Positions 1 through 6,533 are shown, counted from the first letter of the stretch. The stretch is 7,737 bases of DNA from Acidimicrobiales bacterium (GCA_017883125.1 JADGOD010000265.1:1-7737), one strand, 5' to 3'. The notes: a model not told the origin generated them from the sequence alone. Numbers and translations are program-made.

Positions 1-1
1 G

Positions 2-1174
2 ATCACCGATGTCGACGGCCACGAGCTCATCGACTTCGCCCTCGGTGACACCGGGGCCATGGCCGGCCACTCCCCACCGGCCACCGTCGAGGCGATCCAG
101 AGACGCTCTGGCGTCCTCGGAGGGATCACCACCATGCTCCCCACCGACGACGCGGAGTGGGTGGCGGCCGAGCTCTCGGACCGGTTCGGTATGGCCCGCT
201 GGTCCTTCACGCTGTCGGCCACCGATGCCAACCGCTGGGCGCTGCGCCTGGCCCGTCTGGTGACCGGGCGGCCCAAGGTCCTGGTCTTCTCCTACTGCTA
301 CCACGGCAGTGTGGACGAGACCTTCGTGGTGGTCGATCAGCACGGCCAGGCCCGGTCCCGGCCGGGGAACGTGGCGCCGGCGGTCGACCCCACCGAGACG
401 ACCCGGGTGGTCGAGTTCAACGACGTCGCCGCCCTCGAGCGTGAGCTGGCCCACGGCGACGTGGCCGTGGTCCTCGCCGAGCCGGCGCTGACCAACATCG
501 GCATCGTGCTCCCCGAACCGGGGTTCCACGAGGCCCTGCGGCGCCTCACCCGCCGGAGCGGGTCTCTGCTGATGATCGACGAGACCCACACCTTCTCGGC
601 GGGCCCTGGTGGGGCGACCCGCGCCTGGGGGCTCGAACCGGACGTCGTGACCATCGGCAAGTCGATCGGCGGAGGGATCCCCTGTGGCGCCTATGGCCTC
701 TCTACGGAGCTGGTCGGCCGGGTGGAGGCGGCGGTCGGGCGCGGCGCCGACATCGTCGACGTCGGAGGGGTCGGGGGAACGCTGGCAGGCAACGCCCTGT
801 CCACCGCGGCGATGCGGGCCACCCTCTCGGAGGTCCTCACCCCCGAGGCGTTCGAGTCGATGATCGCCCTGGCCGGCCGGTTCACCGCAGGCGTCGAGTC
901 GGTGCTGGCGAGGACCGGGATGGAGTGGTCGATCAGCCAGCTGGGCGCCCGAGCGGAGTACCGGTTCTGCTCACCGGCCCCGAAGGATGGAGGGACCTCG
1001 GCGCCCGCCGCCGATGACGAGCTCGATGAGTACCTCCATCTCTTCCTGGCCAACCGCGGGGTCCTGATCACCCCGTTCCACAACATGGCGCTTATGTGCC
1101 CCGCCACCTCGGTGTCGGACGTCGATCGCCACTCCGATCTCTTCGGGGTGGCTGTCGAGGCCCTGATCCGATGA
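2..1174 (+). CDS. Class-III PLP-dependent aminotransferase, GSA-aminomutase-like (5' partial)
   Basis: The reading frame is open from the first bases, so the true start lies upstream; 390 residues are visible and probably some 40-60 are missing compared with class-III enzymes. The first ATG in frame, at 59, is internal: the residues before it (ITDVDGHELIDFALGD) match the conserved N-terminal part of the fold. Further landmarks are a YCYHGS segment (about 293-310), the Asp that binds the pyridine nitrogen in DETHT (codon 578-580), and the Schiff-base lysine in TIGKSIGGG (codon 659-661). Family members move amino groups, or in GSA aminomutase shift one within the substrate, using cytoplasmic PLP. 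Two motifs are atypical: the phosphate-binding SGTEA is SATDA (215-229) and the usual DEV is DET. This argues against a true HemL, and I cannot name the substrate. It ends 47 bases before the regulator gene. Confidence 0.88.
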   Translation: MTDVDGHELIDFALGDTGAMAGHSPPATVEAIQRRSGVLGGITTMLPTDDAEWVAAELSDRFGMARWSFTLSATDANRWALRLARLVTGRPKVLVFSYCYHGSVDETFVVVDQHGQARSRPGNVAPAVDPTETTRVVEFNDVAALERELAHGDVAVVLAEPALTNIGIVLPEPGFHEALRRLTRRSGSLLMIDETHTFSAGPGGATRAWGLEPDVVTIGKSIGGGIPCGAYGLSTELVGRVEAAVGRGADIVDVGGVGGTLAGNALSTAAMRATLSEVLTPEAFESMIALAGRFTAGVESVLARTGMEWSISQLGARAEYRFCSPAPKDGGTSAPAADDELDEYLHLFLANRGVLITPFHNMALMCPATSVSDVDRHSDLFGVAVEALIR

Positions 1175-1207
1175 GGGGTCACCGGCGAGGAGATGGATCG
1201 GTCCCGG

Positions 1208-1213
1208 TAGGGT
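1208..1213 (+). promoter_or_regulatory. Candidate -10 box (TAGGGT) for the DtxR-family gene
   Basis: TAGGGT fits the actinobacterial -10 pattern TANNNT and lies 8 bases before the GTG at 1222, so transcription would start at or within a few bases of the start codon and give a leaderless or nearly leaderless mRNA. No Shine-Dalgarno sequence is well placed for that GTG, which agrees. I see no good -35 hexamer near 1185-1190. This is inference from pattern and position only. Confidence 0.35.
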
Positions 1214-1221
1214 CACACCCT
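1209..1221 (+). repeat. Inverted repeat AGGGT-CAC-ACCCT before the regulator start; possible auto-operator
   Basis: Perfect 5-base arms (1209-1213 and 1217-1221) flank a 3-base spacer, ending one base before the GTG of the metalloregulator and overlapping its candidate -10 box. Many DtxR-family repressors bind palindromes that overlap promoters, so autoregulation is possible. The sequence shares only the AGG...CCT character with the IdeR box (TTAGGTTAGSCTAACCTAA) and does not match it closely; arms this short also occur by chance. Confidence 0.3.
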
Positions 1222-1911
1222 GTGGACGAGGGATATCACACACCTCTCGAGGAGTACCTCGAGACGATCCTGGCGCTGGGCGACGAAGGAACCGAGGTGA
1301 TCGGTGCCCGCATCGCCGAGCGGCTCGGACGATCCGCGCCCTCTGTCAAGGAGATGCTGGACCGTCTCGAGGAGGAGGGCTACGTCGCTCGCCAGGGACG
1401 GGTGGTGACCCTGACTGACCAGGGTCGCAGCGTGGCAACCACGGTGGTGCGCCGCCACCGCCTCGCCGAGTGCCTCTTGGTCGACATCATCGGCCTCGAG
1501 TGGCACAAGGTCCACGTCGAGGCCGGTCGGTGGGAGCACGTCATCTCCGAGGACGTCGAGGAGCGTCTCATCGCCCTCCTGGGCGACCCGGCAACGTGCC
1601 CCCATGGCAATCCGATCCCCGGGTCCCACCACTCCCGGAGCGTCACCGAACGACCGCTCGTCGAGGTCGGAGTGGGTGCAGAGGTGACCCTGGTGCGCAT
1701 CACCGAGCTCGTCGAGCACGACGCGTCGGCTCTCGTCGACCTCGATCGGGCCGGGTTCATCCCGGGCTCGACAGGTCGGGTGGAGGCCAAGGGCCCTGAC
1801 GGCAGCATCGAGATCCTCACCGACTCCGGGCGCCTCGTGGTGACCCCGCAGATCGCCGCAAGTCTCTTCGTTGCGGACCCTCAAGTCGGGGGGGTCGGCC
1901 TTCACCCGTAG
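1222..1911 (+). CDS. DtxR/IdeR/MntR-family metal-dependent transcriptional repressor
   Basis: A 229-residue protein, nearly the length of mycobacterial IdeR (230). Order: winged helix-turn-helix (about 7-70; GARIAERLGRSAPSVKEM holds the recognition helix), dimerisation and metal-binding region (about 72-140, including RRHRLAE and RWEHVISEDVEERL), then a C-terminal SH3-like/FeoA-type domain (about 145-220). Such proteins bind Fe2+ or Mn2+ and repress metal-uptake genes. The ancillary-site residues H79, E83 and H98 and the primary-site E105 and H106 are present, but the primary-site Cys102 is Gly102 and the IdeR Met10 position is Glu11, with Glu14 at the place of MntR Glu11. The metal is therefore uncertain. 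I chose the GTG at 1222 because it gives a normal family N-terminus. An ATG at 1171 overlapping the previous stop (ATGA) would add 17 residues, unlike the family, but cannot be excluded. Its stop lies 9 bases before obg. Confidence 0.9.
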   Translation: MDEGYHTPLEEYLETILALGDEGTEVIGARIAERLGRSAPSVKEMLDRLEEEGYVARQGRVVTLTDQGRSVATTVVRRHRLAECLLVDIIGLEWHKVHVEAGRWEHVISEDVEERLIALLGDPATCPHGNPIPGSHHSRSVTERPLVEVGVGAEVTLVRITELVEHDASALVDLDRAGFIPGSTGRVEAKGPDGSIEILTDSGRLVVTPQIAASLFVADPQVGGVGLHP

Positions 1912-1914
1912 GAT
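1909..1914 (+). promoter_or_regulatory. Candidate -10 box (TAGGAT) and overlapping Shine-Dalgarno for obg
   Basis: TAGGAT matches TANNNT and ends 6 bases before the obg ATG, the spacing expected for a leaderless transcript. The same bases contain the stop codon of the regulator gene (TAG, 1909-1911) and a plausible AGGA Shine-Dalgarno (1910-1913) 7 bases before the ATG. The site could therefore serve leaderless or leadered translation, and the sequence alone cannot decide. No convincing -35 element is seen at the right distance; TTGCGG at 1871 is too far upstream. Confidence 0.35.
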
Positions 1915-1920
1915 TGAGCC

Positions 1921-3246
1921 ATGGCCGAGTTCATCGATACGGCGCAGCTGCACGCCAAAGCCGGTGACGGTGGGGCCGGCTCCGTCTCGTTCCGCAGGGA
2001 AGCCCACGTCGACATGGGCGGCCCCGACGGTGGCGATGGGGGCAACGGTGGCGACGTCTGGCTGGTCGCCGACCGGAACCAGGCCTCTCTCCTCGGCTTC
2101 CGGGACCATCCGTTCCGACGGGCCGAGAACGGGACCCACGGGAAGGGCAAGAAGCGCCACGGCTCCAATGGCAAGTCGCTCATCGTGCCCGTCCCGGTCG
2201 GCACGGTGATCACCACCCTCGAGGGTGACGAAGTCTGCGACCTGCCCGTCGAGGGCGACCGGTGGCTGGCTGCGGAGGCCGGATCAGGGGGGATGGGCAA
2301 TGCCCGATTCCTCTCGAACCGACGCCGAGCGCCCGCGTTCGCCGAGCAGGGGATGCGCGGCGAGGAGCACTGGTTCAACTTGGAGCTCAAGCTGGTTGCC
2401 GACGTGGCGCTGGTCGGCTTCCCCAACGTGGGCAAGTCGACGTTGATCGCCAGCGTGTCGGCGGCCAAGCCCAAGATTGCCGACTATCCCTTCACCACGC
2501 TCATCCCGAACCTCGGCGTCGTCCGCACCGGAGGGGCGACGGACCGCACCGAGTTCGTCATGGCCGACATCCCTGGCCTCATCGAAGGTGCCGCCGAAGG
2601 CCGGGGCCTCGGGCACCAGTTCTTGCGTCACATCGAGCGCGCTCGGGTCCTCGCCGTCCTGGTGGACCTCTCGGCGTCGGCCGAGGTGAGTCCTGAGGGC
2701 CAGCTCGAGGTCCTCCTCGCCGAGCTCGGTCGGTATCAGCCGTCGCTCCTGGAGCGGCCCCGCGTGATCGTCGGGTCTCGCTCGGACCTCGCCGGCGCCG
2801 AAGCGCCCGAGGGCCTGATCGACGTGGAGATCTCCGCAGTCACCCACGAGGGTCTCGCCGATCTCGTCGGACGCCTGGCCATCCTGGTGGCCGGCGCCCG
2901 GAGCTCGGAGCAGTCCGACTCCGAGCACGAGATCACGATCCACCGCCCTGCCGAGGACATGATCCGCGTCGAGCGTCGCGACGACGGATCGTTCGAGGTG
3001 GTCGGCCGGGCCGCAGAGCGAGCCGTCCGCTTCTCTGATCTGAGCAACGACGGAGCGCTCGATGAGTCGATCCGCCGACTCGAGAAGCTCGGCATCGATC
3101 GGATGCTCAGCCGGGCGGGGATCCATGAAGGCGACCACGTGGTCGTCGGGGACCTGGAGTTCACGTGGTGGCGCGATGAGTCGGCCAAGGGCCTCGACCC
3201 TGACGAGCTGCCTCGACGGAGGCGGTCGAACAAGGCGGGGTCGTGA
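1921..3246 (+). CDS. obg: Obg-family GTPase (CgtA/ObgE), ribosome assembly and stress
   Basis: A 441-residue protein with all three Obg parts. The glycine-rich Obg fold spans about 1-158 (repeated GGDGGNGGD-type motifs near residues 35-45). The G domain follows, with G1/Walker A GFPNVGKST (166-174), the switch-I region around DYPFTTL, G3 DIPGLIEG (216-223) and G5 SA (305-306). The C-terminal OCT domain covers about 340-420 (ITIHRP...FEVVG...LGIDRML...GDLEFTWW). A short basic tail (RRRRSNKAG) ends the protein. The family binds the large ribosomal subunit during assembly and responds to nucleotide status. The G4 motif, normally NKxD, reads SRSD (286-289): the base-reading Asp is kept, but Asn and Lys are replaced. 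The ATG is supported by the family N-terminus (AEFIDTA...) and the AGGA before it. It overlaps proB by 4 bases. A regulator rather than rplU-rpmA lies upstream. Confidence 0.97.
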   Translation: MAEFIDTAQLHAKAGDGGAGSVSFRREAHVDMGGPDGGDGGNGGDVWLVADRNQASLLGFRDHPFRRAENGTHGKGKKRHGSNGKSLIVPVPVGTVITTLEGDEVCDLPVEGDRWLAAEAGSGGMGNARFLSNRRRAPAFAEQGMRGEEHWFNLELKLVADVALVGFPNVGKSTLIASVSAAKPKIADYPFTTLIPNLGVVRTGGATDRTEFVMADIPGLIEGAAEGRGLGHQFLRHIERARVLAVLVDLSASAEVSPEGQLEVLLAELGRYQPSLLERPRVIVGSRSDLAGAEAPEGLIDVEISAVTHEGLADLVGRLAILVAGARSSEQSDSEHEITIHRPAEDMIRVERRDDGSFEVVGRAAERAVRFSDLSNDGALDESIRRLEKLGIDRMLSRAGIHEGDHVVVGDLEFTWWRDESAKGLDPDELPRRRRSNKAGS

Positions 3247-4355
3247 GCACCGAACGCCCCCGGGTGGTCGTCAAGATCGGCTCGTCCTCGGTGACCGGTG
3301 AGGACGGCGCTCCCGATGCCGCGCTGCTCGGACGCCTCGCCCGGGAGATCGAGGCGCAGATCACCGCTGGCGTCGACATCGTCGTGGTCAGCTCGGGAGC
3401 GATTGCCGCGGGCTGGGCGGCGATCGGAGCCGGAGCAGAGCGTCCCACGGACCTCGCCGTCCTCCAGGCCGTCTCGGCGATCGGCCAGCACCGTCTCATG
3501 TCGGTCTGGGCCGAGTCCTTCGACGTCGTCGGTCGCACGGTGGGCCAGGTGCTCTTGGCGCCCCTCGACTTCGCCGACCGCCAGCAGTACCTCCACGCCC
3601 GCCAGACCCTCGATCAGCTGCTCCAGCTCGGTGTGGTCCCGGTGGTCAACGAGAACGACGCCGTGGCCGATGACGAGATCCGGTTCGGCGACAATGATCG
3701 GCTGGCGGCGCTCGTGGCCCACCTGGTCGGCGCCGATCGACTCGTGATGCTGACTGACGCCCCCGGGCTGTTGAGCGCCGATCCCCGGATCGACGCCGAG
3801 GCGTCGCTCATCGAGGAGGTCACCGAGATCGATCGCTCCCTCGAGGCGGTCGCCGGCGGACCCGGCGAGGTTGGTTCCGGAGGGATGGCGTCGAAGCTGG
3901 CGGCGGCCAGGATCGCCTCATGGTCGGGGGTCGAGGCGGTCATCGCCGATGCGCGTGCCCCCGGGACGCTGGCCGAGATCGCCAAGGGATCTCGAGGCGT
4001 GGGAACCACGTTCCGCCCGCGTGAGGCACGCCTGAGCGCCCGGAAGCTCTGGATCGCCTTCGCCCTGGCTCCCAAGGGAACCTTGGTCATCGACGCCGGT
4101 GCCGTGGACGCGATCCTCAACGCCGGCCGCTCTCTCCTGGTCCAGGGCGTCTCTCGGGCCGAGGGAGCCTTCATCTCGGGCGACGCCGTCGAGATCACCG
4201 ATTCGTCCGGTGCGCTGATCGCCAAGGGCCTCGCTCGCCTGGGTGCCTCGGTCCTGTTCGCACCGGGTGACGTCGATTCCGGTCCGTCGGGGAATGTCCT
4301 GATCCACAGAGACGACCTCGTGGTGCTCGTCGAGCCCTCCGAGACGTCTCGGTGA
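3243..4355 (+). CDS. proB: Glutamate 5-kinase (gamma-glutamyl kinase) with PUA domain
   Basis: Catalyses ATP-dependent phosphorylation of L-glutamate to gamma-glutamyl phosphate, the first and usually proline-inhibited step of proline synthesis. The 370 residues match the usual full-length enzyme of about 367. The amino-acid-kinase domain (about 7-255) shows VVVKIGSSS (8-16, catalytic Lys11), VVSSGAIAAG (48-57), VVPVVNENDAV (131-141), FGDNDRLAALVA (148-159), MLTDAPGLLSADP (169-181) and GSGGMASKLAAA (211-222). The C-terminal PUA domain follows (about 275-360, KGTLVIDAGAVDAIL onward). The GTG start overlaps the obg stop as GTGA and has AAGGCGGGG (3232-3240) directly upstream. Its own stop overlaps the longest proA reading frame by 4 bases, so kinase and reductase should be co-translated, as suits a labile phosphate intermediate passed between them. 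Confidence 0.97.
   Translation: MSTERPRVVVKIGSSSVTGEDGAPDAALLGRLAREIEAQITAGVDIVVVSSGAIAAGWAAIGAGAERPTDLAVLQAVSAIGQHRLMSVWAESFDVVGRTVGQVLLAPLDFADRQQYLHARQTLDQLLQLGVVPVVNENDAVADDEIRFGDNDRLAALVAHLVGADRLVMLTDAPGLLSADPRIDAEASLIEEVTEIDRSLEAVAGGPGEVGSGGMASKLAAARIASWSGVEAVIADARAPGTLAEIAKGSRGVGTTFRPREARLSARKLWIAFALAPKGTLVIDAGAVDAILNAGRSLLVQGVSRAEGAFISGDAVEITDSSGALIAKGLARLGASVLFAPGDVDSGPSGNVLIHRDDLVVLVEPSETSR
4339..4352 (+). repeat. 14-base perfect palindrome at the proB/proA junction
   Basis: CCGAGACGTCTCGG equals its own reverse complement. It covers the last codons of proB and touches the GTG at 4352. It lies 10 bases before the TACGCT box at 4363, so it would overlap or adjoin the -35 region of a promoter using that box. 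About one palindrome this long is expected by chance somewhere in a window of this size and composition, so only its position is suggestive. Operator, mRNA hairpin and coincidence all remain open. Confidence 0.3.
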
Positions 4356-5623
4356 CCGTTGATACGCTTCGCAGCGTGACGACCGAGGACCTTCACCAAC
4401 AAGGGGCACGGATCGCCGCAGCGGCCCGGGTCATCGCTCGTGCCCCCGATGCCCAGCGGGTCGACGCGCTCCTGCGCGCCGCGGCCAACCTGCGCGCGGT
4501 GTCGGGAGACGTGCTCGTCGCAAACCAAGCCGATCTCGCCGAAGGCGCCCAAAGCGGTCTGAGTCAGACGGCGATGGACCGGCTCAGGCTCGACGAAGCT
4601 CGCATCGAGGCCATGGCCGCGGGCCTCGAGACCGTGGCTGGGCTTGCTGACCCGGTCGGCGAGGTCGTCTCCGAATCAGTCCGCCCCAACGGGCTCCGTG
4701 TCCGGCGCGTGAGGACGCCGCTCGGCGTGGTCGGCGTGATCTACGAGAACCGCCCCAACGTCACGAGTGACGTGGCCGGGCTGTGCATCCGCTCAGCGAA
4801 CGCAGCGTTCCTCCGCGGGTCATCGACGGCGCTGCGCTCGAACGTGGCGGTGGTCGAGACCTTGCGAGACGGGCTACGTGGCGCGGGTCTCCCGGCGGAC
4901 GCGGTGATCTTGGTGGAGGAGACCTCCCACGAGAGGGCCATCGAGTTCATGCGCATGCGTGGGACCATCGACGTGCTCGTCCCCCGGGGTGGGCCGTCGC
5001 TGATCGCCTCGATGCTCGAGCACGCCACCGTCCCCGTCGTGCTCGACGGGGACGGGAACTGCCACGTCTACGTCGATGCCCGTGCCGATCTCGACATGGC
5101 GGTCAGCATCATCCGCAACGCCAAGACCCAGCGACCGGGAGTCTGCAACGCCATGGAGTCGTTGCTGGTGCACCAAGACGTCGCAGGAGAGGTCCTCGCC
5201 CGCCTGGAGGCGACGATGGGGGAGGTCCGCCTGCTTGGCGATGCCCGGGCCCAGGAACTCTCCGAGGCGGTCTTGCCGGCGACCGACGAGGATTTCCGCA
5301 CCGAGTTCCTCGACCTGATCGCCTCGGTCGCCGTGGTGGACTCGCTCGATGAGGCGATGGACCACATCGCCCGCTACGGTTCCGGGCACTCCGAAGCGAT
5401 CGTCACCGAGGACCCCCTCGCCGCCGAGCGCTTCCTCCGGGAGGTTGACGCCGCTGCGGTCCTGCACAACGCATCGACGAGGTTCGTGGACGGCGCCGAG
5501 CTCGGCCTCGGAGCCGAGGTGGGGATCTCGACACAGAAGCTTCATGCCCGGGGGCCCATGGGCCTCGAGGCACTCACCAGCGTCCGCTGGGTGATTCAAG
5601 GAGAGGGGAACATCCGAACATGA
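4352..5623 (+). CDS. proA: Glutamate-5-semialdehyde dehydrogenase (gamma-glutamyl phosphate reductase)
   Basis: Reduces gamma-glutamyl phosphate with NADPH to glutamate-5-semialdehyde, the second step of proline synthesis; the product cyclises to pyrroline-5-carboxylate, the ProC substrate (no proC is in view). The aldehyde-dehydrogenase fold is complete: PLGVVGVIYENRPNVTSD (123-140), DVLVPRGG (207-214), GNCHVYVDA (235-243), the catalytic cysteine in AKTQRPGVCNAMES (Cys265), and the C-terminal family segment AELGLGAEVGISTQKLHARGPMGLEALT. Full length is 423 residues against about 415-420 usual. The GTG at 4352 is chosen because it overlaps the proB stop (GTGA), like the other junctions here. 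A second in-frame GTG at 4376, preceded by a TANNNT box, would shorten the protein by 8 residues. Neither has a clear Shine-Dalgarno. The stop overlaps the moxR ATG. Confidence 0.96.
   Translation: MTVDTLRSVTTEDLHQQGARIAAAARVIARAPDAQRVDALLRAAANLRAVSGDVLVANQADLAEGAQSGLSQTAMDRLRLDEARIEAMAAGLETVAGLADPVGEVVSESVRPNGLRVRRVRTPLGVVGVIYENRPNVTSDVAGLCIRSANAAFLRGSSTALRSNVAVVETLRDGLRGAGLPADAVILVEETSHERAIEFMRMRGTIDVLVPRGGPSLIASMLEHATVPVVLDGDGNCHVYVDARADLDMAVSIIRNAKTQRPGVCNAMESLLVHQDVAGEVLARLEATMGEVRLLGDARAQELSEAVLPATDEDFRTEFLDLIASVAVVDSLDEAMDHIARYGSGHSEAIVTEDPLAAERFLREVDAAAVLHNASTRFVDGAELGLGAEVGISTQKLHARGPMGLEALTSVRWVIQGEGNIRT
4363..4368 (+). promoter_or_regulatory. Candidate -10 box (TACGCT) for a shorter proA start
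   Basis: TACGCT fits TANNNT and ends 7 bases before the in-frame GTG at 4376, the placement expected for a leaderless internal promoter inside the operon. There is no recognisable -35 hexamer; the region about 17 bases upstream contains the palindrome at 4339-4352 instead. Pattern-based only. Confidence 0.25.
5598..5608 (+). promoter_or_regulatory. Strong purine-rich Shine-Dalgarno for the MoxR gene
   Basis: AAGGAGAGGGG lies within the end of proA, 11 bases (from its 3' end) before the ATG at 5620. It is the best ribosome-binding sequence in the window. Together with the ATGA overlap it supports the 5620 start and suggests the ATPase is also initiated independently, not only by coupling. Confidence 0.6.
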
Positions 5624-6522
5624 CCATCGATGAAACCGTCGCTTCACGGTTCACTTCGCCGGCAGAGGTCTCCGACCGCCTCCGAGAGGTCGAGTACCTC
5701 TCTGACGACGCCATCGCGTCGACGGTCTTCCTCGCCGATCGACTGCAGAAGCCGGTTCTGGTGGAGGGCCCGGCCGGGACCGGCAAGACCCAGCTGGCCA
5801 AGTCCGTCGCCGAGCTCACCGGCTCTCGCCTCATCCGTCTGCAGTGCTACGAGGGCTTGGACGAGTCCAAGGCGCTCTATGAGTGGAACTACCGCAAGCA
5901 GCTCCTCCGCATCCAGGCCAGCCAGGTCGGGGCCGACCAGACCGGTCCGGGGTGGGCCGAACTCGAGGAGGATATCTTCGATGAGGGGTTCCTCCTGACC
6001 CGGCCGCTCCTCGAGGCGATCCGCTCGACCGAGCCGGTCGTGCTGCTCATCGACGAGGTCGATCGTGTCGAGCTCGAGACCGAGGCCCTGATGCTCGAGG
6101 TGCTCTCGGAGTACCAGGTCTCGATCCCCGAGCTTGGGACGGTGACCGCCAGTCAGATCCCCATGGTCTTCCTCACCTCGAACAACACCCGTGAGCTGTC
6201 CGAGGCGCTGAAGCGCCGCTGCCTCTTCCTCCACGTCGGGTACCCCGACGTCGAGCGCGAGCGACTCATCGTCGAGACTCGGGTGCCGGGGATCTCGAGC
6301 GAGCTGGCCGAGCAGATCGCCCGCATCGTTCGCACCATCCGTGAGATGGAGCTGCGCAAGGCCCCGTCGGTCTCCGAGACGATCGACTGGGCCCGCACCC
6401 TGGTCATCCTCGGCAAGGACACGATCGATGCGGAGGCGGCCGTCGAGACGCTCCACATCCTGCTCAAGTACCAGACCGACATCGAGAAGGCTCGCGCCGA
6501 GCTCACCGGCACCCGGCGCTAG
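5620..6522 (+). CDS. MoxR-family AAA+ ATPase, CoxD-like
   Basis: A 300-residue single-domain AAA+ protein. Walker A is GPAGTGKTQ (50-58), Walker B VVLLIDEVD (140-148, catalytic Glu146) and sensor 1 FLTSNN (184-189). Arginine-finger candidates are in LKRRCLFLHVGYPD (R199/R200), and the lid segment holds KAPSVSETIDW (248-258). MoxR ATPases form hexamers and act as chaperone-like remodelers, almost always with a von Willebrand A partner encoded next door; CoxD with CoxE in carbon monoxide dehydrogenase maturation is the closest named pair. That partner follows here 11 bases after the stop. The ATG overlaps the proA stop as ATGA and has a strong Shine-Dalgarno. The client is not evident: no CO dehydrogenase, nitric oxide reductase or methanol dehydrogenase gene is in the window. 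Whether it is orthologous to CoxD itself is not shown, so I give no symbol. Confidence 0.93.
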   Translation: MTIDETVASRFTSPAEVSDRLREVEYLSDDAIASTVFLADRLQKPVLVEGPAGTGKTQLAKSVAELTGSRLIRLQCYEGLDESKALYEWNYRKQLLRIQASQVGADQTGPGWAELEEDIFDEGFLLTRPLLEAIRSTEPVVLLIDEVDRVELETEALMLEVLSEYQVSIPELGTVTASQIPMVFLTSNNTRELSEALKRRCLFLHVGYPDVERERLIVETRVPGISSELAEQIARIVRTIREMELRKAPSVSETIDWARTLVILGKDTIDAEAAVETLHILLKYQTDIEKARAELTGTRR

Positions 6523-6525
6523 GGG
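6521..6525 (+). promoter_or_regulatory. Shine-Dalgarno AGGGG for the VWA gene, overlapping the moxR stop
   Basis: AGGGG starts inside the TAG stop of the ATPase gene (6520-6522) and ends 8 bases before the GTG at 6534, an ideal spacing. No in-frame start codon lies between the moxR stop and this GTG, so it decides the start. Confidence 0.55.
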
Positions 6526-6533
6526 TCCTCGTC

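Noticed and set aside
2..1174. Annotation of the first gene as hemL (tetrapyrrole synthesis)
   Set aside because: Similarity to the GSA-aminomutase group is clear, but the cofactor-binding motifs deviate and no other haem gene is in view, so the symbol would overstate the evidence.
1171..1224. ATG at 1171 overlapping the aminotransferase stop (ATGA) as the start of the regulator
   Set aside because: It would add 17 residues rich in Arg and Gly that the family lacks, whereas the GTG at 1222 begins at the usual family N-terminus. It is kept only as an alternative because other junctions here use the same overlap.
1213..2160. Open - strand frame of about 315 codons spanning the regulator and the start of obg
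   Set aside because: It crosses two well-supported + strand genes, has no recognisable domain, and its composition is that of a reverse-frame shadow.
2736..3722. Open - strand frame of about 328 codons across the obg/proB junction
   Set aside because: Antisense to the conserved OCT and kinase domains; no motif and no independent start signal.
4813..4842. ProA segment LRGSSTALRSN differing from the enterobacterial LRGGKE form
   Set aside because: As far as I recall, actinobacterial ProA proteins carry LRGSS-type sequences at this place, so it is a lineage feature and not a lost catalytic residue.
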